In this document: positions 1 through 11,169 of the stretch, piece after piece
Layout: each line of letters opens with the position of its first letter
How positions within the stretch are numbered: the first letter of the stretch is position 1
DNA from: Calcarisporiella thermophila CBS 279.70
Lineage: Eukaryota; Calcarisporiellomycota
Direction: 5' to 3'
NCBI RefSeq assembly: GCF_041956535.1
Contig: NW_027192218.1
Location: 139,728-203,727, forward strand
Length of the DNA: 64,000 nucleotides
Program-made: the position numbers and the translations under genes
The notes under the pieces: model-generated
What the model saw: the letters and a program-made list of their open reading frames with translations, nothing else
What the model was told of the DNA's origin: nothing
Database searches by the model: none

Positions 1-563
1 ATGTCACAGAGAAATACACTGATATTTATAAATTGTAACCAAGTCGAAGTATAGATCCGATTTGTTGAAGAAATAAATGTTAACAAAATGATACGAGAAG
101 CTGACCCATGCAATTTCGAAATTTTTCCTCTATCTCAATGAAGGCAAGTTCCGAAGTAGAAATGAGAGCCGAGGGGACTAGCAATTCTTGAGGCTATCGG
201 AAACAGGTAGTTATGTGTATTCAATCAACATCGGAAATGAGAGCACTCAAAAGAAAGAGCTGCTGGGATTCAACTGCTCCGGTTTATTGCATAAATTTCA
301 TTTTTCAACAAGGTTGTTTGTTGGTATATATCTTTTCTCTCATGGGAGGCAATCTACATTTGTGCTACTTAACCAGGTTTACTCTATTGCCCAACCGAAG
401 CTATGAGCAGTCCATTCTGGTAGATCTGAAGAACTCTCATATGATTAGCTTTATTGAATTCCCATATAATCCTCAAAACAAATATTCAATACTCAAGTGT
501 TACTGGAGCACAACACCTCCAGTACACAGCCTTACTGCAGTCTTAGGGCGACCGAACAAATAC
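1..563. other. No gene recognised (left edge)
   Basis: AT-rich sequence with short open frames on the plus strand (one of 168 codons runs from 213 to 719) but no recognisable domain, and that frame runs into the antisense of the next gene. It probably contains the 3' flank of the carotenoid oxygenase gene. Confidence 0.5.
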
Positions 564-2447
564 TCACAAGGAAGGATTAGACACGAAAACCCCGTGGAAA
601 TTATGGGGCGCGATTTTTCCTTCAGGCATTTCAGCCCTTGCTATTTCTTTAAGCGAGCGGGCATCCAACACCAGAAGAAAACCGGTCGCACGGTGTCCAT
701 CCAGCACAACACTAAGTAACACGCCATCGTCTTCCTCAGTTGCATTTGGAGAGGGTACAAATACGGGCTCCGAAGGAGTACACCTCTCCTCCTCCCAGTA
801 TGAAAGCCCACTGCCGTCCTTTCTTTTGATCGCGTCAAGGTCTACTTTAATGATGCGATCGTACAATAGAGTATCATGCAATCCAGAACGGCTGACACCG
901 TAGACGTAGCGGTAGCTTTTTTGCCAGCGCTTAGGATGGATGCCTGGGAGTTCAAAGTTGGCCTCCGGGACCTCGAAATCGATCTCCGCCCTGGAAAGGT
1001 CGTTTGGCTTGTTCGAGGTTGGGCGGCCTGCACGTTTCAAGCGATATCGACGGAAGATCGCTTGTTGTGGTACTTTGCCAGAAGGGTTGCGCAAGTTTTC
1101 TATGTAATAGTCGCCGATGACCGTGTGATCCTAGTTGGATAATGGGAGGATTTTAAGCGATTAAGGGAGGCTTCTCTTCCAAAGTTTGAAGAGCCAAAGA
1201 GGTACCTTGTAACAAGCGATATCAAGCACAATATCCTCCCCTTCATCGAAGGCATTTATCGTATGGAATGCATAGTACGGGTCCGTTTCAAATGTGGAAA
1301 CATGCTTGCCAAGCTTGCGATCCACCACGTAGAAGATCGCCTTCTTGCTGGGATCGAAAGGCTGGAACGAATCCCAAGCGTTACCATTCCACAACACGCT
1401 TACGCCCCAAGCTGCAAAATCGCACTGCCATTGCGTCATGATCACATACCGCTTGGTCAAGGAAAAGCTGTGCATATAGGTCGCTCGCGGGGAGGAGATT
1501 TCGGCCAGAATATCAAGGTCTGGCAGCCGATTTGTCCCCGCACGCGCTGGTCTAATCCGCACGAATTTGTAGACCGCGGTGGGCCCGAAGGTCAAAAGAA
1601 TGGTGAAGTACTCGCCGGTGTCCGGATCTATCTGCGGGTGTGCGGGTGCCAGATTGGCGCTGGTTAGCGAGTCATCTATATCGCCGTAGGTGAATAGACG
1701 GATCGGCTCCAGCGTGACGGGGTCCAGTTCCTGCAAAACATTGCCATCGGTAGTGGTAATCAAATTTCGTAGCGGTTTCTCCGCAGCCAGTTTACTGTCG
1801 GCGAAACCTGGGAAGTTTGGAGTAGGGATCACAGCTACGTTTACATCGGTAGCACTAGTGCTAGGTTCAACCCCAAGTGTTAACGTTTTAAACGTGGTGA
1901 AAAACTTGTTGAAGATGGTCTTGCAGGGATCACGCTGACAGAAAGTCACTCCGGTGATAGCCTCGGCTTTTTTGTATCTTTGAGCGAGGCCGTTAGAGGT
2001 GTTGCGCGAGCGGTAAGCTACTTGACCGCCCTTTTGGATTTCGTATCTGTGCACTTAAGTGTACCAAACAAAATAAACACTTAAGTTGACTTCATTCAGA
2101 CCAAAGGCTAATTCGCATTCGAATTCTTTGAATGGAGCATGAGCGTAAATACCTTGAGCCAAGCCGTCGAACCAATGCTGGATATGGATGTCCTTTCCAC
2201 TATCGGTGGTAAGGTCGTAGTTACTATTGCAAATGGGTTTCAAATAGGATAAACCGTGTGCCCCTTCAAAAAAAACAAAGCAAGAAATTCCCTACCCAGG
2301 GCCAGAGCGGTATAGAACGCCTTCCAACCAGTTTGGTATAGCCCCTTTCACTGTCAGCGGCACTGGGTCTAGCACCTCTGGGACGTTGTAGTAGCCTTTT
2401 GTATAAGGCCAGGTAGTAGAATCGGGTGGAGAAGATATCTTAGACAT
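564..2447 (-). CDS. Carotenoid cleavage oxygenase (RPE65/CCD family)
   Basis: Non-haem iron dioxygenase expected to cleave carotenoid or apocarotenoid double bonds. Four exons fit: 2447-2296, 2223-2153, 2053-1206, 1130-564, giving 545 residues, normal for the family. The N-terminus has the family signature (PNWLEGVLYRSGPG), followed by QHWFDGLAQVHRY, MHSFSLTKRYVIM around the middle, and DHTVIGDYYIENLRNP near the end; the last segment carries HNFHGVF with a conserved C-terminal His. The start is the first ATG in frame with the family N-terminus. It is divergent from the EF-hand gene, 390 bp between start codons. In zygomycete fungi such enzymes make trisporoid precursors from beta-carotene, but substrate cannot be told from this sequence. 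No transit peptide is seen, so it is probably cytosolic. Confidence 0.93.
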
Positions 2448-2837
2448 GGAGTTTGGTAAAGCAAGAAATCAGGATGAAGAGCACTTATTGTGTGTGGGAA
2501 GAAGCCCGGGGAACAGGATGGCTTCATGCAACTAGAATGCACAGCAAAGCTGGCGTGAGGGTTCTAAAGTTGTGAGCTTACCCAGGCGGAGAGAGATGCT
2601 TACTTCTGTTTGGTTAGTTGGGATGGATTTATAAGGAAGCCTAATGAAAAATATCCTTTTCTGTTAATATTAATCAAAACAACTAAAGCGAATTTAAAAG
2701 ATTCACAAGACATTAAACATGGGACGGGAACGAGAAGGCTGAAAAAAGTTTATCACACGCTATATATATGCAGTTATGCACAGTATATAGATATATATAC
2801 CGCAAACGGCGCTTCAAAAAAACCCATTGTTAGCATA
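2448..2837. promoter_or_regulatory. Divergent intergenic region, carotenoid oxygenase / EF-hand gene
   Basis: 390 bp between two divergent start codons. The half next to the EF-hand gene holds TA-rich tracts (2760-2801) that could act as TATA elements for it. No other recognised site. Confidence 0.4.
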
Positions 2838-4394
2838 ATGTCTACCCTTGATTTGCTTCCTCATTCAAAGCATGTCGACTGGTCTGACCGAGAGACCGCC
2901 CATCGACTACATCTTGCTGCCGCCTCCCTGTTTTTCGACGTTGGCGTGTTGCTTTATCATTTCACAACCCCATATCACCCCAAGGTAAATATTGAAATCG
3001 GTCTCTTTTTTTTTATCTCTCTTATCTCAATATTCCTCTGTAGTTTTACGTGAAACCGGCCAGGCGAATTGCATTACGCGTGCACATTGTCAGCGGTTGC
3101 CTTGAAAGTAAGTGGGATACTTATAGTAGCCTTTGCGAACGCCACTGCATTGAATACTGACAAGCACTAACCTCATACTGTAGTTCTATCCTGTGTTGCT
3201 GCGTTTTATGCTAAGGACCCGACGCCTTATGCCTATGCCGCCGCCATATGCGCTGCCATCGGCCATGTCCCGTCTACCTTCTATAAAGTCCCGACCGTTC
3301 TGGGTATTAAAGCATTCTTAGTCCCCTCTCTCTTCATGGTGTCGGCCCTGCACGGGTATTTTGCCCTTAAGCTGGCGCTCAACCCCACCTCCTTCTACTA
3401 TCTGATGTCCACTTTCTTAACGGTTCATATTTACGCCTGGTCACGCGTGTTCTTTGCCTTGTACTATCGATTCAAACTCTTCGAAAGTCATCGTTTTTCT
3501 GCCTCCATGCTGACGAGCGGCATGCTTATGATCCCCGCTGTGCTTGGCTATCGCGGAAATTTGATCCTTTTAGGAGGCGTGCTCCTTTCTGATATTCTCA
3601 TCAAGACGATCAAGAAGAATCCACATTTCTGGAAAGAGTGGACGACGGAAAACCCGCGTGAGCTTGCCGCGTCACCGGAGCGGAAAGTAGTGCTGGACGC
3701 TCTGGTCACAGCGGCCGAAGTGAGCACAGATATTTCCACCCTGGCATCACATGATCCAGTCAAACGGTACGCGACCATTGTGGGCACCGTAATGTCAGCC
3801 AATAAACGAAAGTCGACTCCTAGTGAAAAGGCTAAAAGTGTGTTTCGAGCAATCGATATCAACAATGACGGCAGATTATCTATCGAGGAATTCAAACATT
3901 TTCTCCGAGCCTGCGGTATTTCCGAAGTGGATATTGATAAAAAGCTGATGATCGAAGAGGTGTTCGGCGATAAAGAATCGATCGATTTCGATGAGTTTGC
4001 GACCTGGTTCACACGACACTGGGTCCATCAAAGCTCAATCACGATTCCCCACCTGCCGAAAACTTCAAGAGGGGAGGCGAAAATGGTGTTTGATGCTCTC
4101 GATTGCGATGGCAGCGGATATCTTGATATCGAAGAGCTTCAGTATTTACTGCAGACGTGGGGTCTCCCGGAGAAAGAGGCCCACGCCTATCTAAAGGTAA
4201 CCATGAAATAACTTGACGTGGTGTGTTGAATAGTGTATTTGACAGTGTTGATTTTTGTTTTCCGCCAGAGTGTTGACAAAAATAACGATGGGCAAATCTG
4301 TTTTGATGAATTTTATCGGAATATGAAAACGATTTGGAAGTTTGGTGCGCAGTCTTTTATTGACGAGGGGAAAGTGGTTGTTGAAGCGAAGTAG
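2838..4394 (+). CDS. Multi-pass membrane protein with C-terminal EF-hands
   Basis: Four exons (2838-2984, 3044-3107, 3184-4196, 4269-4394) give 449 residues. The first half is hydrophobic with about five or six likely membrane segments (for example around AAASLFFDVGVLLYHF and LILLGGVLLSDILI). The second half holds calcium-binding EF-hands: DINNDGRLSIEEF, a degenerate second hand (GDKESIDFDEF), DCDGSGYLDIEEL, and DKNNDGQICFDEF, the last split by the final intron. The order, membrane part then EF-hands facing one side, suggests a calcium-responsive membrane protein, but I do not recognise the membrane family and assign no transport function. It starts 390 bp from the divergent carotenoid oxygenase gene. 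A possible polyadenylation signal AATAAA lies at 4489-4494. Confidence 0.85.
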
Positions 4395-5752
4395 CAGCCC
4401 CTCCTAAATCTATCGAGCTATGTAAGAACTTCTATGCTTATTTTGAGCCCTACTTTTTAGTTTCTTCAGTCCGTGTTGAAATGTTTTTAATAAAAACTCT
4501 CTGGTCAATTGTTTTCACTATTCTATTTGCAACTAAGTCATGTTCACATAGGATATCCATTGTGAGTATCTCTCTTTACAAGCTAGCCCAACGCATGCAA
4601 TGCTATGTACAATCTTGCCCATGAGATCATACCAACCTACGTGCATATATATCAAGCTTTTCGGAAAAAAAGCCTTAAATATTACAAGAGATTTTGAAGA
4701 AATACAGTCAGGATTGGTTGTTTTTTACTAAATGCAAGCCTCTATTATCCAAAATACAATAAGCTCCAATGCAAACCCGGATTTTATTTACATGGTGTCT
4801 CGGGAAAAGATGTGCTAGATAGGTTGTTCAATCCCCGAGTGCGATTTACACTACATGAATAACCCTCTGAGAGCAAAATTAGATCAACGGTGAGCTGGCT
4901 GAAGTGGGGAATTAAGCTATACAGCTCTGATTCTCTTGCAGCAACATCATTTCAATTTACGAACTAGCTATTGTCATGGTGGATCGCATAATTACATAGC
5001 CTCCACACGATATTGGATTAGATTAAAGTTGTTAGTTACTGGTTGAAGAGATGAAAAATATCCACGGTATAATTAAACCGAAGTAGTCGGTTCTGCTATT
5101 AAGTGCGATGTCGCTGAACTTAAAAACCTCCAGCTTGGAAGCATAAAAGAGTGGGAAAATGCAATGTAAATTTTACATTACATAATCTGCATTGAATTCC
5201 CGAAAACAGACAAGTTCTCGGTGGATATTAAACTTTAATATTACTTAGATGCATAAATAGCTAGATTGCGGGAGGAGATCTTGGCGGCGATGAATATCGG
5301 ATCTTATGCGGTAGTGGGTACGAAAATTTTTTCTAGCATGAGGTAGGAAAAGAGAGACCAAAGCAACTCCTATGCTGGACGTTGAGCCCTCTAATAATCA
5401 CACTTTACCATAAATTTAAGTACTCTTTTGATTATATATATTGACATTTAAAAGATGTAAACAAAACTAGATAGGTGAAAACTCCCCCCTCCAAAAAAAC
5501 ACTTTTGATTTTATAAAAGGACATATGCTGAATATATTGAACCATTATAAAAAAATATAATCTAAAAAAGTTTGAGGTTCTTACGTTTACACCAGGTGTG
5601 TTGAATATGATACAATGAGCCAGAATTCTACAGAGCGCCTCACTCCTCAGTTCACTTCACTGGCCGTTTTACTTCCTTTTGGAAGTTCAAATGGTACCTA
5701 GAATATGATGTGTTTAGTAAAGCAGCCAATATACAAACAAAAGGACATATCC
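4395..5752. other. AT-rich intergenic region, no gene seen
   Basis: About 1.36 kb between the EF-hand gene and the tetraspanin gene, whose 3' ends face each other. Long A and T tracts, no open frame with recognisable protein content, no repeat ends found. Holds the 3' flanks of both genes. Confidence 0.6.
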
Positions 5753-6991
5753 TTACATCTTCGGTGGCAAATGCTTTCCAAAAGTCCGATTAATCTGGTT
5801 CGAGCACAATAAAGCCGAAAATATCACGAAGATATGAAAGACCACAACCGTGAAGGCAGTCACCCATGTGATGAACAGGACCTGGGTCGTGAATTGGGTG
5901 TACTTGAATTTACAGCCTGGGAGAAGAGTGCGAGGGAAGCAACGATTGCTGCGCTCAGAGTAGTCATCGAAGGTTCTATAGCCGCAACAATGGAGCTTTA
6001 TAATCATAAGAATAATGGGTGAGTCAGTTGTGCAAATAGAACAAGGGCCATCAAACTTACATTGGCTTGCATGCGTAAGCGATCGGTGGTGGTGAATTTG
6101 CGATGCCATTGATAACTGAGTTTTGCCTCAAGATTCCACTTTGCACGTATACCATGATGGTTAGAAGCCAGAAAAATAGAAAAGCCCCTTACAAGCTCCA
6201 TATTATCGGTTACCTTTGCCTTTCGATAGGCCACATATCCGATTGCCAGAATAAGTGCAAAGCAAGGCCAAAGGAGCATGTTATATATAGTTAGAATTTT
6301 TCGATTGTTCAACATGATTCCAGTGTAGCCGATAAGCGAGGTTATAATACAAAGAACCGAGACTGCCGTGAGGACTAGGGAAAAAAGTCACAATTCAATA
6401 CGGGCTTATTTTCGGATAAAAATAGCATGCTGTATACGACTTACATTTGATAATAAGATCTTCTCCCACTATCATGATATCCGCCCTCAAGTAGAGTTTA
6501 AACCAGGTCAATAGTACGGCCAACATTCCCCCAATTCCATAAGCAAACAACAAGGTGTTAGAGAAAATAAGGCACCATTTATATTTCGTCCATCTCTGCG
6601 GACCGTCTCGCGGCACTTCTGGTAATCTCTTGATGACGTGTAGGTTGTTAATGTCTGCATCATGGACAGAAATGGATATGTTGCTCCTGCGATTGGGCGT
6701 TTGCCAGGAAGAAAGGGAGTCTTGCCCATATCGAAAACTCGATCCCCCAGGGCTAAATGGTGGCGGTGCGTAATATGGCAGCGTGAAAGAGGAGGGAGGA
6801 CGGTCGGAATAATCGCTGTGATAATTATATTGGGAATGAGCTTGCGATTCAGGCCTAACAAAATGAAAATTCAATTTGAAATTTGATTAATACACAGGAA
6901 AACTAGTTGAATGGCGACTAGGATGTGCCTATTAAAGGAAAAATAAATGGCAGGCTGCGTAAGCCCTTTTTGCTCACCTTTTCTCTATCAT
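5753..6991 (-). CDS. Tetraspanin-family membrane protein
   Basis: Four exons (6991-6978, 6854-6445, 6374-6061, 5995-5753) give 326 residues. A proline/serine/tyrosine-rich cytosolic N-terminus of about 80 residues precedes four membrane segments. Segment 2 reads ITSLIGYTGIM, and the large extracellular loop has the tetraspanin CCG motif (LHCCGYRTF) followed by two further Cys (NRCFP, PGCKF). The last membrane segment is FITWVTAFTVVVFHIFVIFS. The very short first exon (ATG ATA GAG AAA AG, then a GTGAGC donor) is the least certain part. Fungal tetraspanins organise membrane microdomains, and some act in penetration-structure development; the role here is unknown. Divergent from the RING E3 gene with 256 bp between starts. 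Confidence 0.83.
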
Positions 6992-7247
6992 TATTAATTA
7001 TTTTCTCATTTCTTGCCAGCGTCTTTACTATAACTAAAAGAAGTATACCATATTCGTTGTCCAACGTAGCCCAGCTAATAAAAACGTTTAGAAAAATGGC
7101 GCATGAAATCACGATCGCTCATGTTATCAAAGAAATATCCAGATCGCCATATACATATCCAGCGCCTATCCCATTTCAACCTTTGATCCAGGAGTTTAAA
7201 AACATGGTTCGTTTTTTTTTTCTCGCATCTTTCCACTAAACTTCATC

Positions 7248-8279
7248 ATGGAAGATACCGCGCTTCAGCCCACCCCTCCACCTCTACATACAGACGATAA
7301 GCCGTTCGCAGAATCTTCACCCTTAATAGAGCCTGCACCCCTGGAGTCTGTTTCGGCAGAAGTGCAGGCTCAAGCGAGCCAAGACATGCAAGAGGAAGAG
7401 AATACGGGTGGTGATCAAGATCTGATAACAAGGGTAGAAGAACGCCCTCGTACAACCAGCTATTCATATGACAACAACGCTCTTAGGCAGCGCATGAATG
7501 CTGTGGTCGAGCGTGTTGCAGAACCCGAGCAGATGTCTAGCTCACGTGCTAAGACCGGGGAGACAGGGCCTGGGGAAAGAAATAGCGAGTACGAATGTAA
7601 CATTTGGTAAGGAAGCAAGAATCCATTGGAAAACACCCAACTGATTAATTGATACGACTTATTTTTCTCTTTGTTTACCCTCAGTTTCGACACTGCAACC
7701 AATCCTGTAATAACACTGTGTGGACATCTTTTCTGGTAATTATTACTAATTGTATTTGGATACCACCCGTTTCGAATAATTCACACCTCTATTAGCTGGC
7801 CATGTCTTCATCAGTGGCTCGATGCTCAATCCCGAAACCCTTTGTGCCCAGTTTGCAAAGCTGGCTGCGAAAAAGAAAAGGTGATTCCCATATACGGCCG
7901 CGGAAAGGATTCAAAGGATCCTCGATCCGAGAATATTCCAAACCGCCCACCCGGGCAGCGCCCCACCCCACGTCGCGATCCAAATCAACCTGCTTCCCCA
8001 TTCTTCGACACCACGTTTTCAGGCATCAATATCAACCCCCATTTTACCGTTGCTGCAGGCTTTGGTCTGTTCCCATCGATGTTTAGCGTGCAATTTGTAA
8101 GCTGCTTACTGGAAATCTAATATGGATATGAAAATAACTTTTGTATTTTTTTCCTTTCATAGGCATGGCCTCCTAGCCAAGGCAACATACACCCGGGACA
8201 ACAGCCGCAGCGAGAGTTTTTCACGCGCCTTATGCTGATGCTTTTGGTGTTAATCCTCATGACCGTTGTATTTTACTGA
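7248..8279 (+). CDS. RING-type E3 ubiquitin ligase, RNF5/RNF185-like, ER tail-anchored
   Basis: Four exons (7248-7606, 7685-7735, 7796-8096, 8163-8279) give 275 residues. After an acidic, disordered N-terminus of about 115 residues comes a C3HC4 RING built across two introns: YECNICFD, LCGHLFCWPCLHQW, then PLCPVCKAGC. The RING is followed by the IPIYGRG segment seen in RNF5 and RNF185. The C-terminus ends in a single hydrophobic segment (LMLMLLVLILMTVVFY), a tail anchor. Known relatives sit in the ER membrane and ubiquitinate misfolded membrane proteins for ER-associated degradation. The N-terminal extension is longer than in human RNF5 (about 180 residues), which is common in fungi. Confidence 0.93.
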
Positions 8280-8450
8280 AACTTGAACGTATCTTTATTT
8301 TCCTCTCCGTTGCCTCTTCTTATTCTAGACCCATCTATTTCCTCTTTCGCTTGTTTCCCCCTCCCGCCTCCCTCCCCCCCTTCTTCTATCCTTCTTTCCT
8401 TCTGAACCCAAAGGGACTTTGTAATTTACTGCTTTTACATCTAATTAAAT

Positions 8451-10029
8451 CTATTCTTTCGTAAACAGCCCAAATTCGGCCATCATACTTATGTGGTCAC
8501 TCGCAAACTCTTCGTTGGGCAGTGCAGGCTGCAACTCCTCTTCTTCCGGCATCTTCAAAAGAGCCGTTGCTCGCCACTCATCCTCCGGTTTTCCTTGTTG
8601 CGGCTCAACCACGAAGATATAATCCAATAATGCCTTGAAAAAGTGGGTGTACACGCTGTGTATTGGCTCGCCGAGGGCGCTTGATCGAGACCCATCCACG
8701 GAGGAGTACTGGTTGTATGCACTGTTGCAGCGGGGAAGAGCTGCCACTCTCTCCAAAAGGTCCGGTACGGTCATGAGGGAGGCATCAAGTTGCGCTTGAT
8801 GTGCGTTATCATTCAAAATATGATCAGCCTCTGCATCCTCGGCTTCATCAAGGCCCTCATCATCGTCTTCGCTGTCAGAAGAAGAGGGAGGAAGGACATG
8901 TCGAGATTCGTTGAGCATAGCAAGATGCTGGGGTTGAAGTGGGGCTTTAGTTAGAGACCAATATGCTGGATCGGCAGGGGACATATTAAAATCTGGAGAA
9001 AAGAGAAATGGAATTAGCACACCCAGGTTCAATCATCTGCACTAAAAACATTTGGCAACAAAGAATACAAAACATGAATAACAAATAAGCCTAGATTGGA
9101 AGAGATAAAAACAAAAGGATTCCCACTTACCTCCACAAAGGAAGATAGGGTAGCTCATATCTCTACCGAAATCCATCGCCCCTTCCAAGAGCAATGTTGC
9201 CTGACGTAGTCGTTCATAGTGTGTGCCCGGACGCCAATACAAGTGTGTCGTTCCTACTATTACCCCCTCCTCCCCCGCTTCTCTCCCGAAGGTTTCCTTA
9301 TCGGTCTTGCCCAGGCTCGCCTTTTCTGAACGAAAGCGAAGCGCGACCAGCTGTGCGATATTCCCTGTGTTACGCGTTTTTGGGATCTCAGTGGTCAGAT
9401 CGTCGTAGTGGAGCGCTTTCTCATCCCTTTTCTCAAAAAGCTCTTGTCTCCAAGCAATACAGCAACCTAAGTTCCAATGCGTAGACAATTATAATATAAC
9501 ATGAGTATGTTACGCCTCAGACAAAGATCTTACCATGAAGCTTCTTGGCCCCTCGAGAGTAGACAGCCTCATAACCCAGCGCCCGCAATTCGTGAGCGTA
9601 TACATCTTCCCACTGATCGACCTCCTGTAGACAAAGAATATCAGGGCGATAGTGCTCAAACTCTTTTAGCAGGAGAGGTCTTCTCGCTTTCCAGCGCAGA
9701 TTGTTGCCGGAGGTGGGATACATGTTGCGGCGAATTAAACATTGGGCGAGGATCTATTAGAGCGAATTAGAAGAATGAAAGTTGGAGGTAGGTCATAAAA
9801 AGTGCCATTAAGCAGGTTTGACTAGAGGTACATTATAGGTCATGAGGGTAAATTTACGCCTAGGAGCGGAGGAATTCGAGCTGGATAGCGGAAGGATCGC
9901 TCTATTAAGGGAACGGGAGGACGCAGATGCGACCTTAGCTTGCTGTTCAAGCAAGAGTTTTTTAGCACGGCGCTGCTGGCGCTTGTGCTCGATGAGTTGC
10001 TCGTCAGTCATTTCAGCCGGATCCACCAT
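8451..10029 (-). CDS. CCR4-type RNA exonuclease, Ngl2-like (endonuclease/exonuclease/phosphatase fold)
   Basis: Four exons (10029-9832, 9753-9534, 9466-9131, 8992-8451) give 431 residues. A basic N-terminus (EHKRQQRRAKKLLLEQQAK) precedes the EEP nuclease domain: FTLMTYNILAQCL, then LCLQEVDQW with the metal-binding Glu, GTTHLYW, FLCGDFNMSP with the catalytic Asp/Asn pair, and FASDHISMMAEF with the catalytic Asp-His. An acidic insert (SSSDSEDDDEG) sits between the last motifs, as in yeast Ngl2. Ngl2 trims the 3' end of 5.8S rRNA precursors; other family members are deadenylases (Ccr4, nocturnin). The Ngl2 assignment rests on overall size, the basic N-terminus and absence of leucine-rich repeats. 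Confidence 0.88.
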
Positions 10030-10201
10030 CTTGGATGAAGGCGAAAAGGAGGGTCCGAGAGGCAGGAAATAGAATCTCAAAATATATCTTTCGGCCAAAG
10101 ATTGCGTAGAGGTAGACGGAGATATAACGTGTACAAAATGGCATTTTATTACTTATTACGGAAAAAAAATATATTAGGCGACAAAATGAGAAATCTTATG
10201 A

Positions 10202-10654
10202 CTAAATAAGCATGGCTCCCACAACACCAGCAGCAGCAATGACTCCTTTCCAGACGGCACCCTCGCCCAGTGCAGCAGCACTGCCGTGAGTGGGTCTGAC
10301 GACCGGTGTGGTTCCGATCATGGTGCCGCCACCGGGCATGGTGGAAGTGAAGGTGGACATGCTGACTGGCAAAGAGGTCGTGAAGGAGCTTGTGCTTACA
10401 CCGGTCGTGGTAAAGGTGAGGCTCGCGGTGGAGGTGCCAATGGGAAGGGTGGCCGTGGTGGTTCCGGTACTTGAGACCAGGGTGCCTGGAGGAGAGAAGA
10501 AGAAGAACATTTAATTCTGATTCAGGTCATTGGGAAAAAGGAGAAATAGGGGCCTACCGCTAGTGACCTCAACTGAGGAGCTCGACACGGAGGTCTCCTG
10601 CGCACTCACTAAGCCGAGAAGGCATAGGACAACGAAAGACGGAAGCAGTTGCAT
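10202..10654 (-). CDS. Small Ser/Thr-rich secreted protein, probably GPI-anchored
   Basis: Two exons (10654-10558, 10485-10202) give 126 residues. It starts with a clear signal peptide (MQLLPSFVVLCLLGLVSAQ), followed by a Ser/Thr-rich stretch suited to O-mannosylation, and ends in small residues plus a hydrophobic tail (WKGVIAAAGVVGAMLI) with no charged residues after it, the pattern of a GPI-anchor signal. No enzymatic domain. Likely a cell-wall or plasma-membrane surface protein. A TATATAAAG sequence lies about 90 bp upstream of the ATG, which fits a strongly regulated gene. I do not recognise a named family. Confidence 0.75.
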
Positions 10655-10742
10655 TATAGTCGAGAAGATTGTTGGAAATGTTCACGTGCGGATAAAAAAA
10701 ATCGCGGAAGAATACAGAAGGGCGGGCTGAATGTTGGCGAGA

Positions 10743-10751
10743 CTTTATATA
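10743..10751 (-). promoter_or_regulatory. Putative TATA box of the GPI-protein gene
   Basis: Reads TATATAAAG on the minus strand, 89 bp upstream of the start codon at 10654. The spacing suits a fungal TATA element. Confidence 0.5.
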
Positions 10752-11169
10752 CCAAGGGGTAGAAAGGAGAAGAATGGAGGAAGGACGCCCAAGGACTGGG
10801 GTGGAATTTATACTTTTCTGCAAGGGGGTTTAGCACAGAAGATCCTCTTGAATGCTGGAAGTGGGCGATATTATTTTTTTTCCCACTTTTTTCTGTGGTG
10901 GTGGCAACCGTTTTGATTGAGCCAGGCCTCGAAACATCTTCATTCACAGGAAAGTCCCCGCTCTCCCTCCGATGCCTTTCCTCAGAAGCGAACGAAAAAA
11001 AAAGGAGAAACATTTTAATAATAGCAAAAACCATGGCAAGAAACAAGTGATGAAATACAAGAGGAAAAAAAAATAGAAATTTAGGCGGAAAATAAAAACC
11101 CCTATAGCAGAAGAGAGTACAATAAGGTGGGATTAATTGAAATTGAAGATAATTCTCCATGGAAATTAA
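10752..11169. other. Intergenic region between the GPI-protein promoter and the eIF4G 3' end
   Basis: Both neighbours are on the minus strand. Purine-rich tracts on the plus strand (11000-11100) look like the 3' flank of eIF4G. No gene seen. Confidence 0.5.

Noticed and set aside
213-719. 168-codon frame on the plus strand at the left edge
   Set aside because: No recognisable domain, runs into the antisense of the carotenoid oxygenase, and no better start context.
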